The notes: generated from the sequence alone by a model not told the origin. A stretch of DNA of 64,000 nt from Typha latifolia (GCA_019914945.1 CM034100.1:8257096-8321095), one strand, 5' to 3'; shown: positions 10,089 through 21,175, counted from the first letter of the stretch. Program-made: numbers and translations.

Positions 10089-11138
10089 CTAGGAACTCGG
10101 AGGAAACTGACGATGAAGAATCGTCAACACGGAGTCAAGAACAGTCCCCTGACGAGCTTGCTCAGCTCGTAATTCATTTACTGCCGAATGGAGATCCTGG
10201 ACTTGAGTACAAAGCTGATCGAAACGGTTCGAGTTCTGAGGTAACTCCCCCTCAGTGGGAGATGAGTCATCGACAGAGCTATCATTAGAACTGTCGAGGT
10301 GTGATGACCGACCAGCGGTGGAAGAGGATGGTTTGAGAGGAGACAACTGGTCGTGAGCTTGACTCCACTTAAGAGTTATCCGATCCAATGGTTTCTGCGA
10401 AGTAAGAGAAGGTTCCGAAGCATCGACTCGCACCCCACTTTGAGTGCACAGATTTGTAAGAAAAATGCCAAATGGTAATCTCTCATGAGGTGCTTCTTTC
10501 TGTGCAGCTGAGAGAATCGAATCATAGATCACGACAGCTAAGTCAATAGAGACACCCGATAACATGGCATGAAGAAGGAACGCACGATCGAGACTAATAC
10601 TGGAATGTCGAGTCTTGGGTGTAACATTGTACAGACAAAAGAGGTGAAGCATGCGAGCCACAGATGTCAGCTTTGCATGCGACATCATGTTACCTTTCCA
10701 ACGTTCCCCTTTGATCAGGACAGTACCGGCATATTCATTGACATCAGGAAGTGGAGCAGACGTTGGATACTGGTACTCACCATCAGGAAGACGAAGTTCA
10801 GCACGAATAACATCAAAATCCAGGTAGATAGATACACCACGAACAGTAGAACGTATACAGTGATCGAAAATCGTGGCATTACTAAAGAATTCCCGAACAA
10901 TTTCCACATAAGCAGTCTCGCTCATCCGACACACTGATAACCATCCTCGTTCAGTAAAGATCTGTTCAATCCCCAATTTAGAAAAATCAGATATAACCAC
11001 GGGTCTTTCACAGATAACAGGACGGGTGCCAAAATTATGTTTGTAGCGACCCACAGCCGCTGTTGAAGAAAACTTGGGAGCCGAGGATGGCGATGAAGGC
11101 GGCCTTGGTTTCTTGGTCACTATTTCCTTTTTAGGCAT
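10089..11138 (-). CDS. Sirevirus third ORF, resembling the 'putative plant transposon protein' domain family
   Basis: Intact 349-codon ORF in element sense, starting at the ATG at 11136-11138; the upstream extension to 11162 begins with a TTG and is rejected. N-terminus: basic and Pro/Ser-rich (about 1-30). Middle (about 35-235): a domain with ERGWLSVCRMSETAYVEIVREFF, IYLDFDVIRAELRLPDGEY and MLHLFCLYNVTPKTRHSSIS. This recalls the Transposase_32-type domain often captured by plant LTR elements; that match is from memory and moderate. C-terminus: Ser/Asp-rich linker and a probable coiled coil (about 308-335, LCTQVQDLHSAVNELRAEQ). It lies between pol and the 3' LTR, where SIRE1-like elements carry an env-like gene, but no signal peptide or membrane span is visible. 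It is open while gag-pol is broken. Function unknown. Confidence 0.8.
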   Translation of the reverse strand: MPKKEIVTKKPRPPSSPSSAPKFSSTAAVGRYKHNFGTRPVICERPVVISDFSKLGIEQIFTERGWLSVCRMSETAYVEIVREFFSNATIFDHCIRSTVRGVSIYLDFDVIRAELRLPDGEYQYPTSAPLPDVNEYAGTVLIKGERWKGNMMSHAKLTSVARMLHLFCLYNVTPKTRHSSISLDRAFLLHAMLSGVSIDLAVVIYDSILSAAQKEAPHERLPFGIFLTNLCTQSGVRVDASEPSLTSQKPLDRITLKWSQAHDQLSPLKPSSSTAGRSSHLDSSNDSSVDDSSPTEGELPQNSNRFDQLCTQVQDLHSAVNELRAEQARQGTVLDSVLTILHRQFPPSS

Positions 11139-11410
11139 TCTTGAAAAGAAAACACGTTGCAATATTCAATACATGCCCAAAGCAACCAAAAAAAATAGCA
11201 AGAATTCGAAAAAAAAACTGGTAGAAACCATGAAGCCCCAAAAGGAAAAACATCTTTCACTTGAAAAATGCTAAGATATCACGTTCAATCTCACAAGAAC
11301 CATCAAGAGTTTAACATTAACGTGATCAAAAGTTGAGAACGCACAAAATCACTCAAGATCAAGCATGTTTATGGAATAAAAAAAATAGGAAAATAATGGA
11401 TGATCATACC
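11139..11410 (-). other. Predicted 5'-UTR intron of the Sirevirus third ORF
   Basis: On the minus strand a donor CAAG|GTATGATC at 11409/11410 pairs with a pyrimidine-rich acceptor TTTTCTTTTCAAG|A at 11140/11139, one base before the ATG. This gives an intron of about 270 bp (11140-11409) and a leader exon upstream. This is prediction from splice consensus only. Confidence 0.5.
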
Positions 11411-11574
11411 TTGCTAATGTGGGGAGAAACTCAAAAATTTTGTGGAAAGACACTAGATCCGGAGGAGATCTACCCCCAAAAAGGATTTGAAGTGAAAAAT
11501 TCGATGAAAAATACCAAGATCTTAAAGATTTGAGAAGAGGAAAATGAAGGGTTTTTAGGGTTTGGAAAAAGGAA

Positions 11575-11654
11575 GATGAAACCCTTGGGTTCGGACGCAG
11601 TATTTAAATAACCCACGAGTGCGTTCGAACTCAATAATCCTCGTTCGAACGCCC
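11575..11654 (-). promoter_or_regulatory. Putative internal promoter of the third ORF with GTTCGAAC palindromes
   Basis: In minus-strand order: palindrome CGTTCGAACG (11642-11651), a second GTTCGAACGC (11621-11630), then a TATA-like TATTTAAATA (11601-11610), a degenerate copy GCGTCCGAAC (11589-11598), and an AAACCCTAAAAACCC leader characteristic of plant 5' UTRs. The arrangement copies the palindrome-plus-TATA order seen in the LTRs. Confidence 0.5.
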
Positions 11655-12628
11655 TTTTTTTTTTATAAGCTAAAAACAAGTTCAAAATCATTTTGGAGAT
11701 GCACTTCTAGAATTCCAAACTATATTCAAGACATAGAATATGACAATCAAATGAAATAAGTCATACAAGATCAATCAAATCATCAAAAGCATATTATAAT
11801 CAATTCGAATGCATCACTCAAAATTACATTAATCTTGATTGTTCATAACGATATGCATATGCAAGATGTGCATTAATAACATGAACCAATCTTTTTAAAC
11901 AAACTTTTCTATATAAACAATGATGCAACACAGTAGTCAAACCGACTTAGTATGGAAATGTTGCACTTTTCGACTTATTCTCCATAACACAACAGGAATT
12001 TTTCCTGTATTTTTTTTTACTAAAACATATATGTGCAATGACGGCTTTCACACATGAGTAGGTAGCCATTTTCTTGTAGTACAAATCAACCGATGTGCAA
12101 GAAGAGATTCACATATATCATTTTTTTTAAATTGCAAATAATGTACTAAGTCAAACTAGACTCGAAACAAGACGGCTTTCACACTAACTCATTGTAGCCC
12201 TTTTCATTGATCTTTTATAAAAATATATTTGATAACTAAGCATGAGGTCAAACTGTGCAAATCAAAGTTAATAGAGAGCTATTTAAAAAAATATTCATGA
12301 TATCATGCTCATACAAGAATACACATACGTTATGAGTGCATTAAACATTTATAATTATTGAAGTCGAGGGAGTGACAAAATTAAAATTGAAACAATATAC
12401 TACAAGATGACAAACTTGACTATAATAACTCATAATCAAAAGGAAAATCATATTTTTATGTCAAGAGTATAGTATTGAATCTAGGAGTGCATCAATTTTT
12501 TTTTTATATAACAAAAACTCTCGACGAATCTAAAACTAAAACCAAAGAAAATGTCAGAGTAAAGAAAACAAAAAAAAACGAAATGATAAGAAACTCGCAA
12601 ACTAAAAAGAACTCAAATCCCAATAAAA
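11655..12628. other. Non-coding spacer between Sirevirus pol and third ORF
   Basis: AT-rich, no supported gene. It contains two related stretches with GACGGCTTTCACAC (about 12040 and 12171) that may be an old short duplication. The element's pol ends at 12629. Confidence 0.6.
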
Positions 12629-15600
12629 TCAGTCCAAAGCACAAATCCCTAAAGAAGTACGAAGATACTCAAATCTCTGTAAATCCAAAGGTTTTGTAAA
12701 CAAATCACCCAACTGTTTCTCCGTCTCAACATGTTCAAGTGCTATTGTTTTGTCTTCAACTAACTCGCGTATAAAATGATGTCGGATATCAATATGTTTT
12801 GTACGCGAGTCTTTGAACAGGATTTTTCGATATATTAATAGCACTCATGTTGTCACAATAAAGCACCATAGTATCTTGTTCAATGCCATAATCCTTGACC
12901 ATCTGTTTCATCCATAGTAACTGAGAACAACAACTCCCTGCTGCAATGTACTCGGCATCTGCAGTAGATAAAGATATCGAGTTTTGTTTCTTAATGTGCC
13001 AAGCAATCAGATTGTTTCCAACATAAAAACATCCACCTGAAGTACTTTTTCTATCATCACATGAACCTGCCCAATCAGAATCCGTGTATCCCGATATGAT
13101 AGCACCCGAGTCATACGTAAACCGGATACCTAAATCAACTGTGCCACCGACATATTTTATGATACGTTTCACAGCAAACAAATGTGACTCCTTAGGTTCG
13201 GGCGAAACCTAGCACACACACCGACACTAAAGGCAATGTCGGGTCTACTAGCGGTTAAGTACAAAAGACTACCAATCATGCTCCTATACAAAGTGTCTCG
13301 ATCAACACTTTGTCCCGAAATATCCTTACCTAGTTTGGTAGTTTGTACCGATAGGAGTTCTAGCATGTTTTGCATTTTCTAAACCAAATTTAGTCACTAG
13401 ATCCTTAGCATATTTGGTTTGAGCGATAAATATCCCTCTTTCCAATTGAGTAATTTGAAGTCCCAAAAAGAACTTCAACTCACCCATCATGCTCATCTCA
13501 AAATGACTATGCATGAGATCAGCAAACGCCTTAGCTAACGATTGACTCGTTGCCCCGAAGACAATGTCATCCACATATATTTGTGCCACAACTAAACTTC
13601 TGTTCGACCGTCTAATGAACAATGTCTTGTCCACTCTCCCTCGAGTGAACCCTGCATCCACTAAAAAAGTGGTCAACTTCTCATACCAAGCTCTTAGAGC
13701 TTGTTTTAGCCTGTAGAGGGCCTTTTTCAATTTAAAAACATTAGAAGGAAATTTTTGATCTTCGAAACCCTTAGGTTGTTCCACATAAACTTCTTCATTC
13801 AGGATACCATTCAAGAAGGCACTTTTAACATCTATTTGAAACAATTTAAATTTTAAATGACAAGCAATGACAAGCAGTATACGAATAGACTCTAATCTAG
13901 CAACAGGAGCAAAAGTCTCATCAAAATCTATACCCTCAACCTGAGTGTATCCCTGTGCTACTAGTCTGGCTTTATTCCGAACTATATTGCCATGTTCATC
14001 ACTTTTATTCTTGTAAATCCATTTTGTTCCAATGACATTCACATTCTTAGGTCTAGGGACTAAATACCAAACATCATTCCTAGAAAATTGCTCTAATTCC
14101 TCATGCATAGCATTAACCCAAGAATCGTCTAACAATGCTTCCTTCACATTTTTAGGTTCAAAAGAAGATGTATAACAAGTAAATGATACCTCACTTTGGA
14201 TTTGTCGTCTTGTCTTAATTGGTTCATTCACGTCTCCGATCACTTGTGACAGTGGATGATTTGATTTCACTCTAGCAGATGGTTCCGGTATGTTGCAGTC
14301 ATTTTTGTTCATTTCAACTTTGTCCTCGTTCTGATTCTCAATTTCCAGATCAAGCTCCTTTCCTATTTCTTTGTAATTTGTATCTGCAGAAACAAAAACA
14401 GGAGTAGCTTTAGTTAAGTTAGTCGTGGATTCATCTATCATAACATTAGCAGATTCCATAACAGTAGAAGTGTCAAGATTAAATACTCTGTAGGCTCTAC
14501 TATTATTCGAATACCCCATGAAGATGCCTTCGCTACTTCTAGTGTCAAATTTAGTCAAATATTCTCGATCACGCAAGATATAACATTTACTACCAAAAAC
14601 TCAAAAATATTTAACACTAGGTTTCTTACCTTTCCAGATTTCATAAGCAGTCATTTTTGTACCTGGTCTAAGATAAACACGATTTATCACGTGTACCGCT
14701 GTATTGACCGCCTCTGCTCAAAACCTTTGAGTAACATTTTTAGCGTGAAGCATAACCCTAGCCATTTCCTGCATAACTCAGTTTTTTCTTTCAACAATCT
14801 CGTTCTGTTGTGGAGTTATAGGAGCTGAAAACTCATGTTGAATACCAAGAGAATCACAAAATACAAAAAAATTTTCATTTTCAAATTCTCTACCATGATC
14901 AGAACGAATCCTAACTAGGGTTGTAGACTTTTCATTCTGCAATTTTAAGCATAGTGATTTAAAAACTTCAAAGGTTTCAGACTTCTCACGTAGAAAGGCA
15001 ACCCAGGTATATCTAGAGTAATCATCGACCATTAAGAATATATAGCGTTTACCTCCAAGACTTTCAGTTTTTGTTGGACCCATCAAGTCCATGTGAACTA
15101 ATTGAAGCACACGGTTGGTGGTAGCTGAATTTACCTTCTTGTGTGAGATTCAAATTTGTTTTCCAATTTGACACGAACCGCACACTCTTTTTGACATTTC
15201 TTTCATCTTAGGTATTCCTCTTACCACTTCATGTTTGGACAGAGTAAATAATTCCTTGTGATTCACATGTCCAAGACGTTAATGCCAGAGATCTACAATG
15301 TCGAAAGAGGCACTGTTAAATTTCAGTTTATGTGAAGTTCCAACAATATAGCAATTATCAGATGTTCTAGATCCATAACATACAACATTACTATCATGAT
15401 CTAGAATAGTACAATCATTTTTGGAGAATTTTACCTCATAATCTTCATCACAAAATTGACTGATACTCAGTAGATTTGCTTTCAAGCCCTTAACATACAG
15501 AACATTTTTGAGACTAGGAATCCCTGGAATACTTACCTTTCCTTTACCTATTACCTTTGATGAATTACCATCTCCAAATGTCACAACTCCCCCTTTATGT

Positions 15601-16336
15601 TTTTCAAGATTAGAAAATAACAACTTGTCACCCAACATATATCTTGAACAGCCGCTGTCTAAATACCACAAATCAGAATTTAAAGCTTTCAAGGCTGTAT
15701 GCACAACATAACATCTTAAATCACTTTTCTTGACCCATATGGCCTTTGTTTTCATCCCATAAATGAAAGCATTTCTAGGTTTTTGCAAAAGTTTGCAATG
15801 AGGTCGAATATGCCCTAGAATGCCGCAATGATAGCATGTCGGAACAAACCTTTTTCTACTCACCTTTTGTCGAGGAGTGTGACTAGAGTTTACCTTTGGT
15901 ACCGTCGAAGTTTCACTAGTTTGTAGATTCAACTTCAGTTTAGAAGCATTCATCCAAGATTTCTTTGTAAATGCGGTTGATGGCATCAGGTATTCTTCCT
16001 TTTGTATACCTGCAGAAACAAAAATAGTTTTATTATTATTTAAATTACTAGTGTATCCAACACCATACATGTCTTTTCCAGAGATCTGAGCTTTTAGTAT
16101 CTCGTCCAGTTTGTTCTTCCTTTTAGAAATGTAACTTCTTTATGCAATCACTCTAGTTCAATTTCATCAGCCTTCATTTTATTTTTCGCATTGTCAAGTT
16201 GTTCAGAAAGGTTTTTGACACGTTCAAGCTCCAATTTATACTTCTCATCAAATTGAATTCTTTCTGGTTCAATTACCTTGAGTCGTTGAAGTAGTCTAAG
16301 ATTGCTTTTCTTGAGTTTAAATGACTCCAGGTACAA
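12629..16336 (-). pseudogene. Sirevirus pol: protease, integrase, reverse transcriptase, RNase H (broken)
   Basis: Minus-strand order: coiled coil and second knuckle CYHCGILGHIRPHC (about 15826-15868), protease (LWYLDSGCSRYMLG, about 15640-15680), pre-integrase (SISQFCDED; LGHVN), integrase core with DYSRYTWVAFL, RSDHGREFEN and the TPQQNEIVERKN block (14778-15110), RT with [11 protein letters not shown] and the catalytic [10 protein letters not shown] (ORF 13326-14576), and RNase H with ADAEYIAAGSCCSQLLWMKQM (12789-13181) ending FTKPLDLQRFEYLRTSLGI at 12629. Stops at 15279-15281, 15150-15152, 14778-14780, 14718-14720 and 14601-14603, and frameshifts near 13340, 13175 and 12810, inactivate it. 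RT itself is open over about 416 codons. Confidence 0.92.
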
Positions 16337-17416
16337 TCAACAATAGAGTCAGTATTAAGTAGAGAAGAGGCAAAGGCTACAAAGTTTTCTTCGTCTTTTT
16401 CAAAATCATCATTAGATTCATCTAAATCATCCCAAGTAACTTTCATAGCTTTACCCTTTCTCTTAAGACGATTAGGGCATTCTTGTGCGATGTGTCCAAA
16501 ACTAGAACATTCAAAACATTGAACTTTATTCTCAGAATTCTTATATTTTTGTTTGACATTGTTGTTGCTAGCACTTGTATTCGAACTCATAGTATTCTTC
16601 TTTTTCACAAAAGCTTTATTTTTTTCAAATTTTTCAGCATTCAACTTGTTTGGCTTCTGAAAGAATTTATTGAACTTTTTGACAAACATAGCCAACATCT
16701 AAATCACCTTCATCATCAGACTCATCTAAATTTTGTTCAACAGTGGATAGAGCCATCCCTTTGGACTTCCTCGGTTTTGAATGACTGGACTCAAATGTTT
16801 GAAGATTTCCTACCAATTGTTCAACTTTCATAGAGTCGATGTCTTTACTTTCCTCAATAGCTGTAACTTTCGCCTGAAACCTTTCTGGAAGAGACCTAAG
16901 AATCTTACGGACAATTCTATTTTTAGAAATTTTCTCTCCTAGGTTGAAACTGGAGTTGACTATATCACTCAGCTTTACATAGAACTTATTAAATGTCTCA
17001 TTCTCCTCCATACGTAGGGTTTCAAAACTAGTAGCCAACCTCTGAAGTTTCGAAAGTTTTACAACCATAGTTCCTTCATGAGTTGTTTCTAAGATCGTCC
17101 AGGCTTCTTTTGCTATTTCACAAGTAGAAATTCTTCTAAATTCTTCCGAGGAAACACAACTAAAAATTACATTTATTACTTTGCTATTCCAGCCAACTTT
17201 TTCATAATCTGTCTTATCCCATGACTCAATCGGTTTCTCAACAAACTTATCATTCACCATGTACATTGGTGGACTCCAATCGTTCACAATGGCCATCCAT
17301 ACACGCTCATCTATAGACTTCAAATAAGCTCTCATCCTAGCTTTCCAATATCCATAATTTGATCCATCTAAAATAGGAGGTCTAATAGATGAGGGTCCAT
17401 CTCTATGAAAATCCAT
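16273..17416 (-). pseudogene. Sirevirus gag (frameshifted)
   Basis: The first ORF (ATG at 17414-17416, down to 16667) holds the copia Gag core: NYGYWKARMRAYLKSID near the start, TCEIAKEAWTILETTHEGT, then FNLGEKISKNRIVRKILRSL. A frameshift near 16690 moves the C-terminal part, with CCHC knuckle CFECSSFGHIAQEC (about 16475-16520), into ORF 16273-16698. A coiled-coil segment (16148-16336; KLELERVKNLSEQLDNAKNKM) follows in another frame. Extended Gag with a coiled coil is typical of Sireviruses, where it can bind dynein light chain. That role is family knowledge, not shown here. Confidence 0.88.
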
Positions 17417-17451
17417 GCCTATGTGATCTCTCTCAAAGAGTGAGAGAACCC

Positions 17452-17463
17452 GCTCTGATACCA
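17452..17463 (-). other. Primer binding site (initiator Met tRNA), Sirevirus
   Basis: The minus strand reads TGGTATCAGAGC two bases after the LTR end, the standard initiator-Met PBS of plant LTR elements. Confidence 0.95.
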
Positions 17464-17465
17464 AT

Positions 17466-18534
17466 TGAAATAACCCCTAAACACACGTATGTATCTAAAC
17501 ACTAGGCAAAGATATTTTTCGTTTGCTTAAGTAAACATTAGACAAAATATTAAAAACGAAAGCAGAGATGTACGCCAAGATTTTAACGTGGAAAAACCCA
17601 AACGGGAAAAAACCACTGATCCAAACTCGGATCAAAACCAATCACTAGAATAGTAGCAGTTACAAGACTGACTCACAAAACAACCTGTCGATCCAAACGA
17701 CTTTATTCCTCTCAGTCTTGCTCGCTAGAACCCACGATTCACTACTTCTCGTGATTGAAGTCCAATCTCAGTAACCCTCGAGATTGATCTTTCGTCTCGA
17801 TAGCCCTTAAGACGAAAGATTAAGATTTGTAGATGAGAAGAGCCTTGTGAGTTAAAGAACCAATGTAGCCTCCAAAAAGTCTCCTTGAATAATCTTCTTC
17901 AACCTGTCAAGTTAGGGCAACACTATCCTTATATATCATCTCCAAGATATAGCCAAATCCAAGTTATATTCGTACTCACGAAAATCCAATAAATTGCAAA
18001 CTTCATAGGTGCATTCGAACGCGGCCCGTGTGCGTTCGAACGGCCTGACTTGATCTCAGGTGCGTTCGAACGGGCCCAAGTGCGTTCGAACGCAACAGCT
18101 TGAATTCTTCAGGTTGCGTTCGAACGCGTTTGTGAACGCTGCTCTCGGTTTGTGTGAACGCAGTGCCCGCGTTCGAACGCGTTTGTGAATGCGGCTCTCG
18201 GTCTGTGTGAATGCAGTGCCCGAGTTCGAACGCGTTTGTGAACGCGGCTCTCGGTCTGTGTGAACGCAGTGCTCACATTCGAACGCGTTTGTGAATGCGG
18301 CTCTCGGTCTGTGTGAACGCAGTGCTCGCGTTCGAACGTGTTTGTGAACGCGGCTCTCTGTCTGTGTGAACACAGATTTCGCGTTCGAACGCGTTTGTGA
18401 ACGCGACGGCTTTTCTCCAATGATCTTGCAATTCTTCACACTAGAGATATTCTAGACTTGAGTAAAGCTCATATATATGTAAAAATACACTTAGAATATT
18501 TTGAACACAATTGCCAACAATTAAAAACCTAACA
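17466..18534 (-). repeat. Sirevirus 5' LTR (right copy)
   Basis: Length 1069 bp, with canonical TG/CA ends. In the first roughly 570 aligned bases I count eight substitutions relative to the left LTR, so the two are nearly identical and the insertion is young. The same 53-bp array is present (about 18115-18400). Several palindromes there have decayed by C-to-T or G-to-A changes. TATA-like sequence lies at about 17929-17940. Confidence 0.95.
18115..18400. repeat. 53-bp tandem array of GTTCGAAC palindromes (right LTR)
   Basis: Six units in register with the left LTR array. Two unit cores are degraded (for example CACATTCGAACG near 18270 and GTTCGAACGTG near 18330), all by transitions at CpG sites. 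The 11-bp extra GGTGTGAACGC at the end of the left array is absent here. Confidence 0.93.
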
Positions 18535-18539
18535 TCTTC

Positions 18540-20160
18540 CCTACCATGGTGGAAGCTAGCGCTCGAAACCCCTTCCACCGGCGGCAATCTAGGTGTTCCT
18601 GGTCCAAGCCATCACATCCACTTGCTTCCTCAGACCATCTACACTCAAGCCATTATCTAAACTATATCCACTAAGACCTAGGCTCAAACCACTCATTGCT
18701 AGGATTTTGTTTGAGCCACTAACCGTTAGGACAAACTATAGCTCAAATAAGTGGCATATAGAGTAGAACCCACCGTAAGGCCCCTCCTCCACATGGCTGA
18801 CGAGATCCACATGAGGACATACATTTTGAGAGCGACAAAAGGTACAGAAATCACTATGGAAACCTTGTAGATAAAGTGGTCGGAAGCGTGATAGATTATT
18901 ACGACTCAACCATATGGGCTAAGTCAAGTCGAGTCAAGCTAGTCAATTTGCTTTATCTTATCATTTTGAATTTCAAATAAATTAAATAATCCACAAGTGG
19001 ATCCATTATGCTAGGATTTCTATTCCTATAAATAGCAATCCTCACGTGTTGATAATAATCGTGGAATGAGAATTGAGTTAAATTATTTTTATTATCTCAT
19101 CTTTTACTTTTTACTATAGTCATTAGATCGTAAACTAGATACTAGATTTGGTGGATAGTGGTTTAGTATGGTTGTGTCATTCAGAGTTAATAATGATGAT
19201 TGAGATATTGAAAAATTTATTACTTCATCATATTCTAATATACTCAATTAGTGCCATGCATCATATATGGTTTCATTTGTGATTGTTATTACATAGTTAT
19301 GGTTGTCATGTCATATGTTATTATATTTAAAGGAGTTATAGTTAAATTATATCACTAGCTATATATAGTGTTGAGATTTAAACATAATATTTATTATATA
19401 TTTATATATTATTAAGAATACATTGACATATATATTCAATATTCCTTTATAATTTATATTATTTAGTATATAATTTATTTTCTATTTAATATCAGCGATT
19501 CTTTGTAAGGTCTATTCACTGAGCCTTCAATTATTGACTCTTTTTTATTAATTTCTTTTTAACCTTCAAATATATGGTATCTAATAGTAATTTGAGATAT
19601 TGTTAAGAGATATTTTTAGAGCAAAGATGATGAGCTAAAAGTGAAATAGTATAAGAGAGTTTATATAGGAATTTAGTTATATTGATATTATATATTTGTA
19701 TCCCACTATATTAGACCGATTTGTATAATATGAGATATTGTACAAATTGAATTATATTTATTCATGTATTAATCGTAAACTTGATGGTTTGTTGTGGCTT
19801 GTATGAGTCCTACCAGATTATGTCATAGTTTAATATAGTTATTGTAAATGTGGATATTCATATGCTAACATGATTATTTGGTTTGTAGCATAATCTATCT
19901 TTAGGATGAATTATCTTGAGTATAATTTTATCTTCGTGTGACCATCTCGTCTGTCTTATCACGTGCATCGTGTGTGCTGTGTGGGCACGTGATCGTGCAT
20001 GTAACTGGCAGGTGAGAGTAATTTTTACGTAAAGAAAAGGAGAGAGAGAATGAAAGAGTGAAGAGAAAAAAGAGAAAAACTCACAAGGGAGGGGAGCAGG
20101 AAGATCTCTCCCTCCACCAAGCTGAGGAGGCTAGGGGATAGGAGAGGGAGAGTTCTTCAA
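18540..20160. other. Interval without a recognised gene
   Basis: 18540-18960 continues the Sirevirus target sequence. 18960-20160 is AT-rich and LTR-like: it holds TATTCACTGAGCC (about 19511), a motif also near 24726 and, inverted, near 55392, then a purine-rich stretch (about 20040-20160). It may be a diverged LTR of the solo-LTR family, but ends could not be fixed. Confidence 0.4.
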
Positions 20161-20276
20161 TGAAACCTCTCATTTCTTTTCAATTAAATGTTCGTGGACT
20201 TCAATGAGACCTCTCATTTTCTTTATTAAATGTTTGTGGACTTCGAGAAGACCTCTTGTTTTATTTAAGTCCACTC
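20161..20276. repeat. 44-bp tandem repeat, about 2.6 units
   Basis: Units beginning TGAAACCTCTCATTTC, TGAGACCTCTCATTTT and AAGACCTCTTGTTTT start at 20161, 20205 and 20248, each ending in GTGGACTTC-like sequence. Probably part of the gypsy 5' LTR or its flank. Confidence 0.7.
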
Positions 20277-20559
20277 TTTCTGAAAATAGGATTGGACTTC
20301 TAACTTTTCTTGATAAATCTTTTTCTAGGCTCGCATCCGTTACTCAAAGCATTTGACGACAAGTCATGCCTTATACTTGACTTGATTGTCACTGTCATTC
20401 TCCAAATAAAACATCTATTTATTCTTCAAAAAATTTTGGCCCTTCGGTAGCTCGACCAAATCATGTCTCATTTTTATGCAAAGAATCAATTTATTCTTGC
20501 ATAATGTTACAACTAGACTGGATCAAGTTGTATTAGAAGAATTTTTTTTTTTGTTGAGA

Positions 20560-21108
20560 AAATAAGGCTTTTTGTCGGGCCGTTCGAATGCCAGGGACTC
20601 GCGTTCAAATGCACCATTCGAACGCCTGCACTTATTCACAGAGATAGAATGGGATTTGTGTGTTCGAACGCTTGCACACGTTCACAAAGATAGAGAATAG
20701 ATTTTGCACAATCGAATGGGCTTAAGCATGCTACGGCGAGAACTCTTGGTTTTTTAGGGATTTATTTTGTTGTTTGGGTCAAAAGGGTAGCCTCAAAGTA
20801 CTATGGAGTGCACCGTAGTTGAAATATGTTATGAATGAATCTTCTTTCTCTCTATCTCCCTTCCTCTCTCTCCCTCCTCGATCCCTAACTTCATGTCAAC
20901 CCATAGCCGATATCAGCTAGATTCTTCCCCTTGACTGTTGCTGCCCTACTTCTTCTAGGAGCGACCCCTTCTCTCCTCTCGTCCGATCTCTTCTCTAATC
21001 ACAAGTATCCCTATCACTATATTCATCCCCCCTTCATTTCTTTCACCACCATTAAAGAGCTTCATGTAATCCAAATACCCAATCTAAACCTCTCCTGAGT
21101 CCCATTCA
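20560..21108 (+). repeat. 5' LTR portion of a Ty3/gypsy element with GTTCGAAC motifs
   Basis: Motif cluster (CGTTCGAATGC, ATTCGAACGCC, GTTCGAACGCTTGCAC) at 20581-20690 is followed by CT-rich leader sequence and, at 21115-21127, a PBS-like TGGTATTAGAGCC, one mismatch from the initiator-Met PBS. So the LTR ends near 21108. The left LTR end was not found and no clear TATA box was seen. Confidence 0.6.
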
Positions 21109-21175
21109 TAATAGTGGTATTAGAGCCACCGGTTCTTGGACCATAACTAACATAAGGTTGATCGCGAAGTGCGAG

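Larger units (their letters stand above)
8607..18534 (-). mobile_element. Ty1/copia Sirevirus-type retrotransposon with intact third ORF
   Basis: Complete structure on the minus strand: 5' LTR 17466-18534, PBS complementary to initiator-Met tRNA at 17452-17463, gag, pol in copia order (PR-INT-RT-RH), a third ORF at 10089-11138, multiple polypurine tracts, and 3' LTR 8607-9688. A perfect 5-bp target duplication TCTTC flanks it (8602-8606 and 18535-18539). The Sirevirus assignment rests on the Gag sequence (VRKILRSLPERF, VTAIEESKDIDSMKVEQLVG), an extended Gag with a coiled coil, multiple PPT-like GGGGGAG repeats, and an extra gene after pol, all known marks of this lineage. gag-pol carries stops and frameshifts, so the copy is not autonomous. 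Confidence 0.93.

Noticed and set aside
10089..11138. Third ORF as a classical envelope gene
   Set aside because: No signal peptide or transmembrane segment is visible and the central domain looks like the plant transposon-protein family instead.
11139..11162. N-terminal extension of the Sirevirus third ORF
   Set aside because: It begins with TTG rather than ATG and lies in the predicted 3' end of the 5'-UTR intron.
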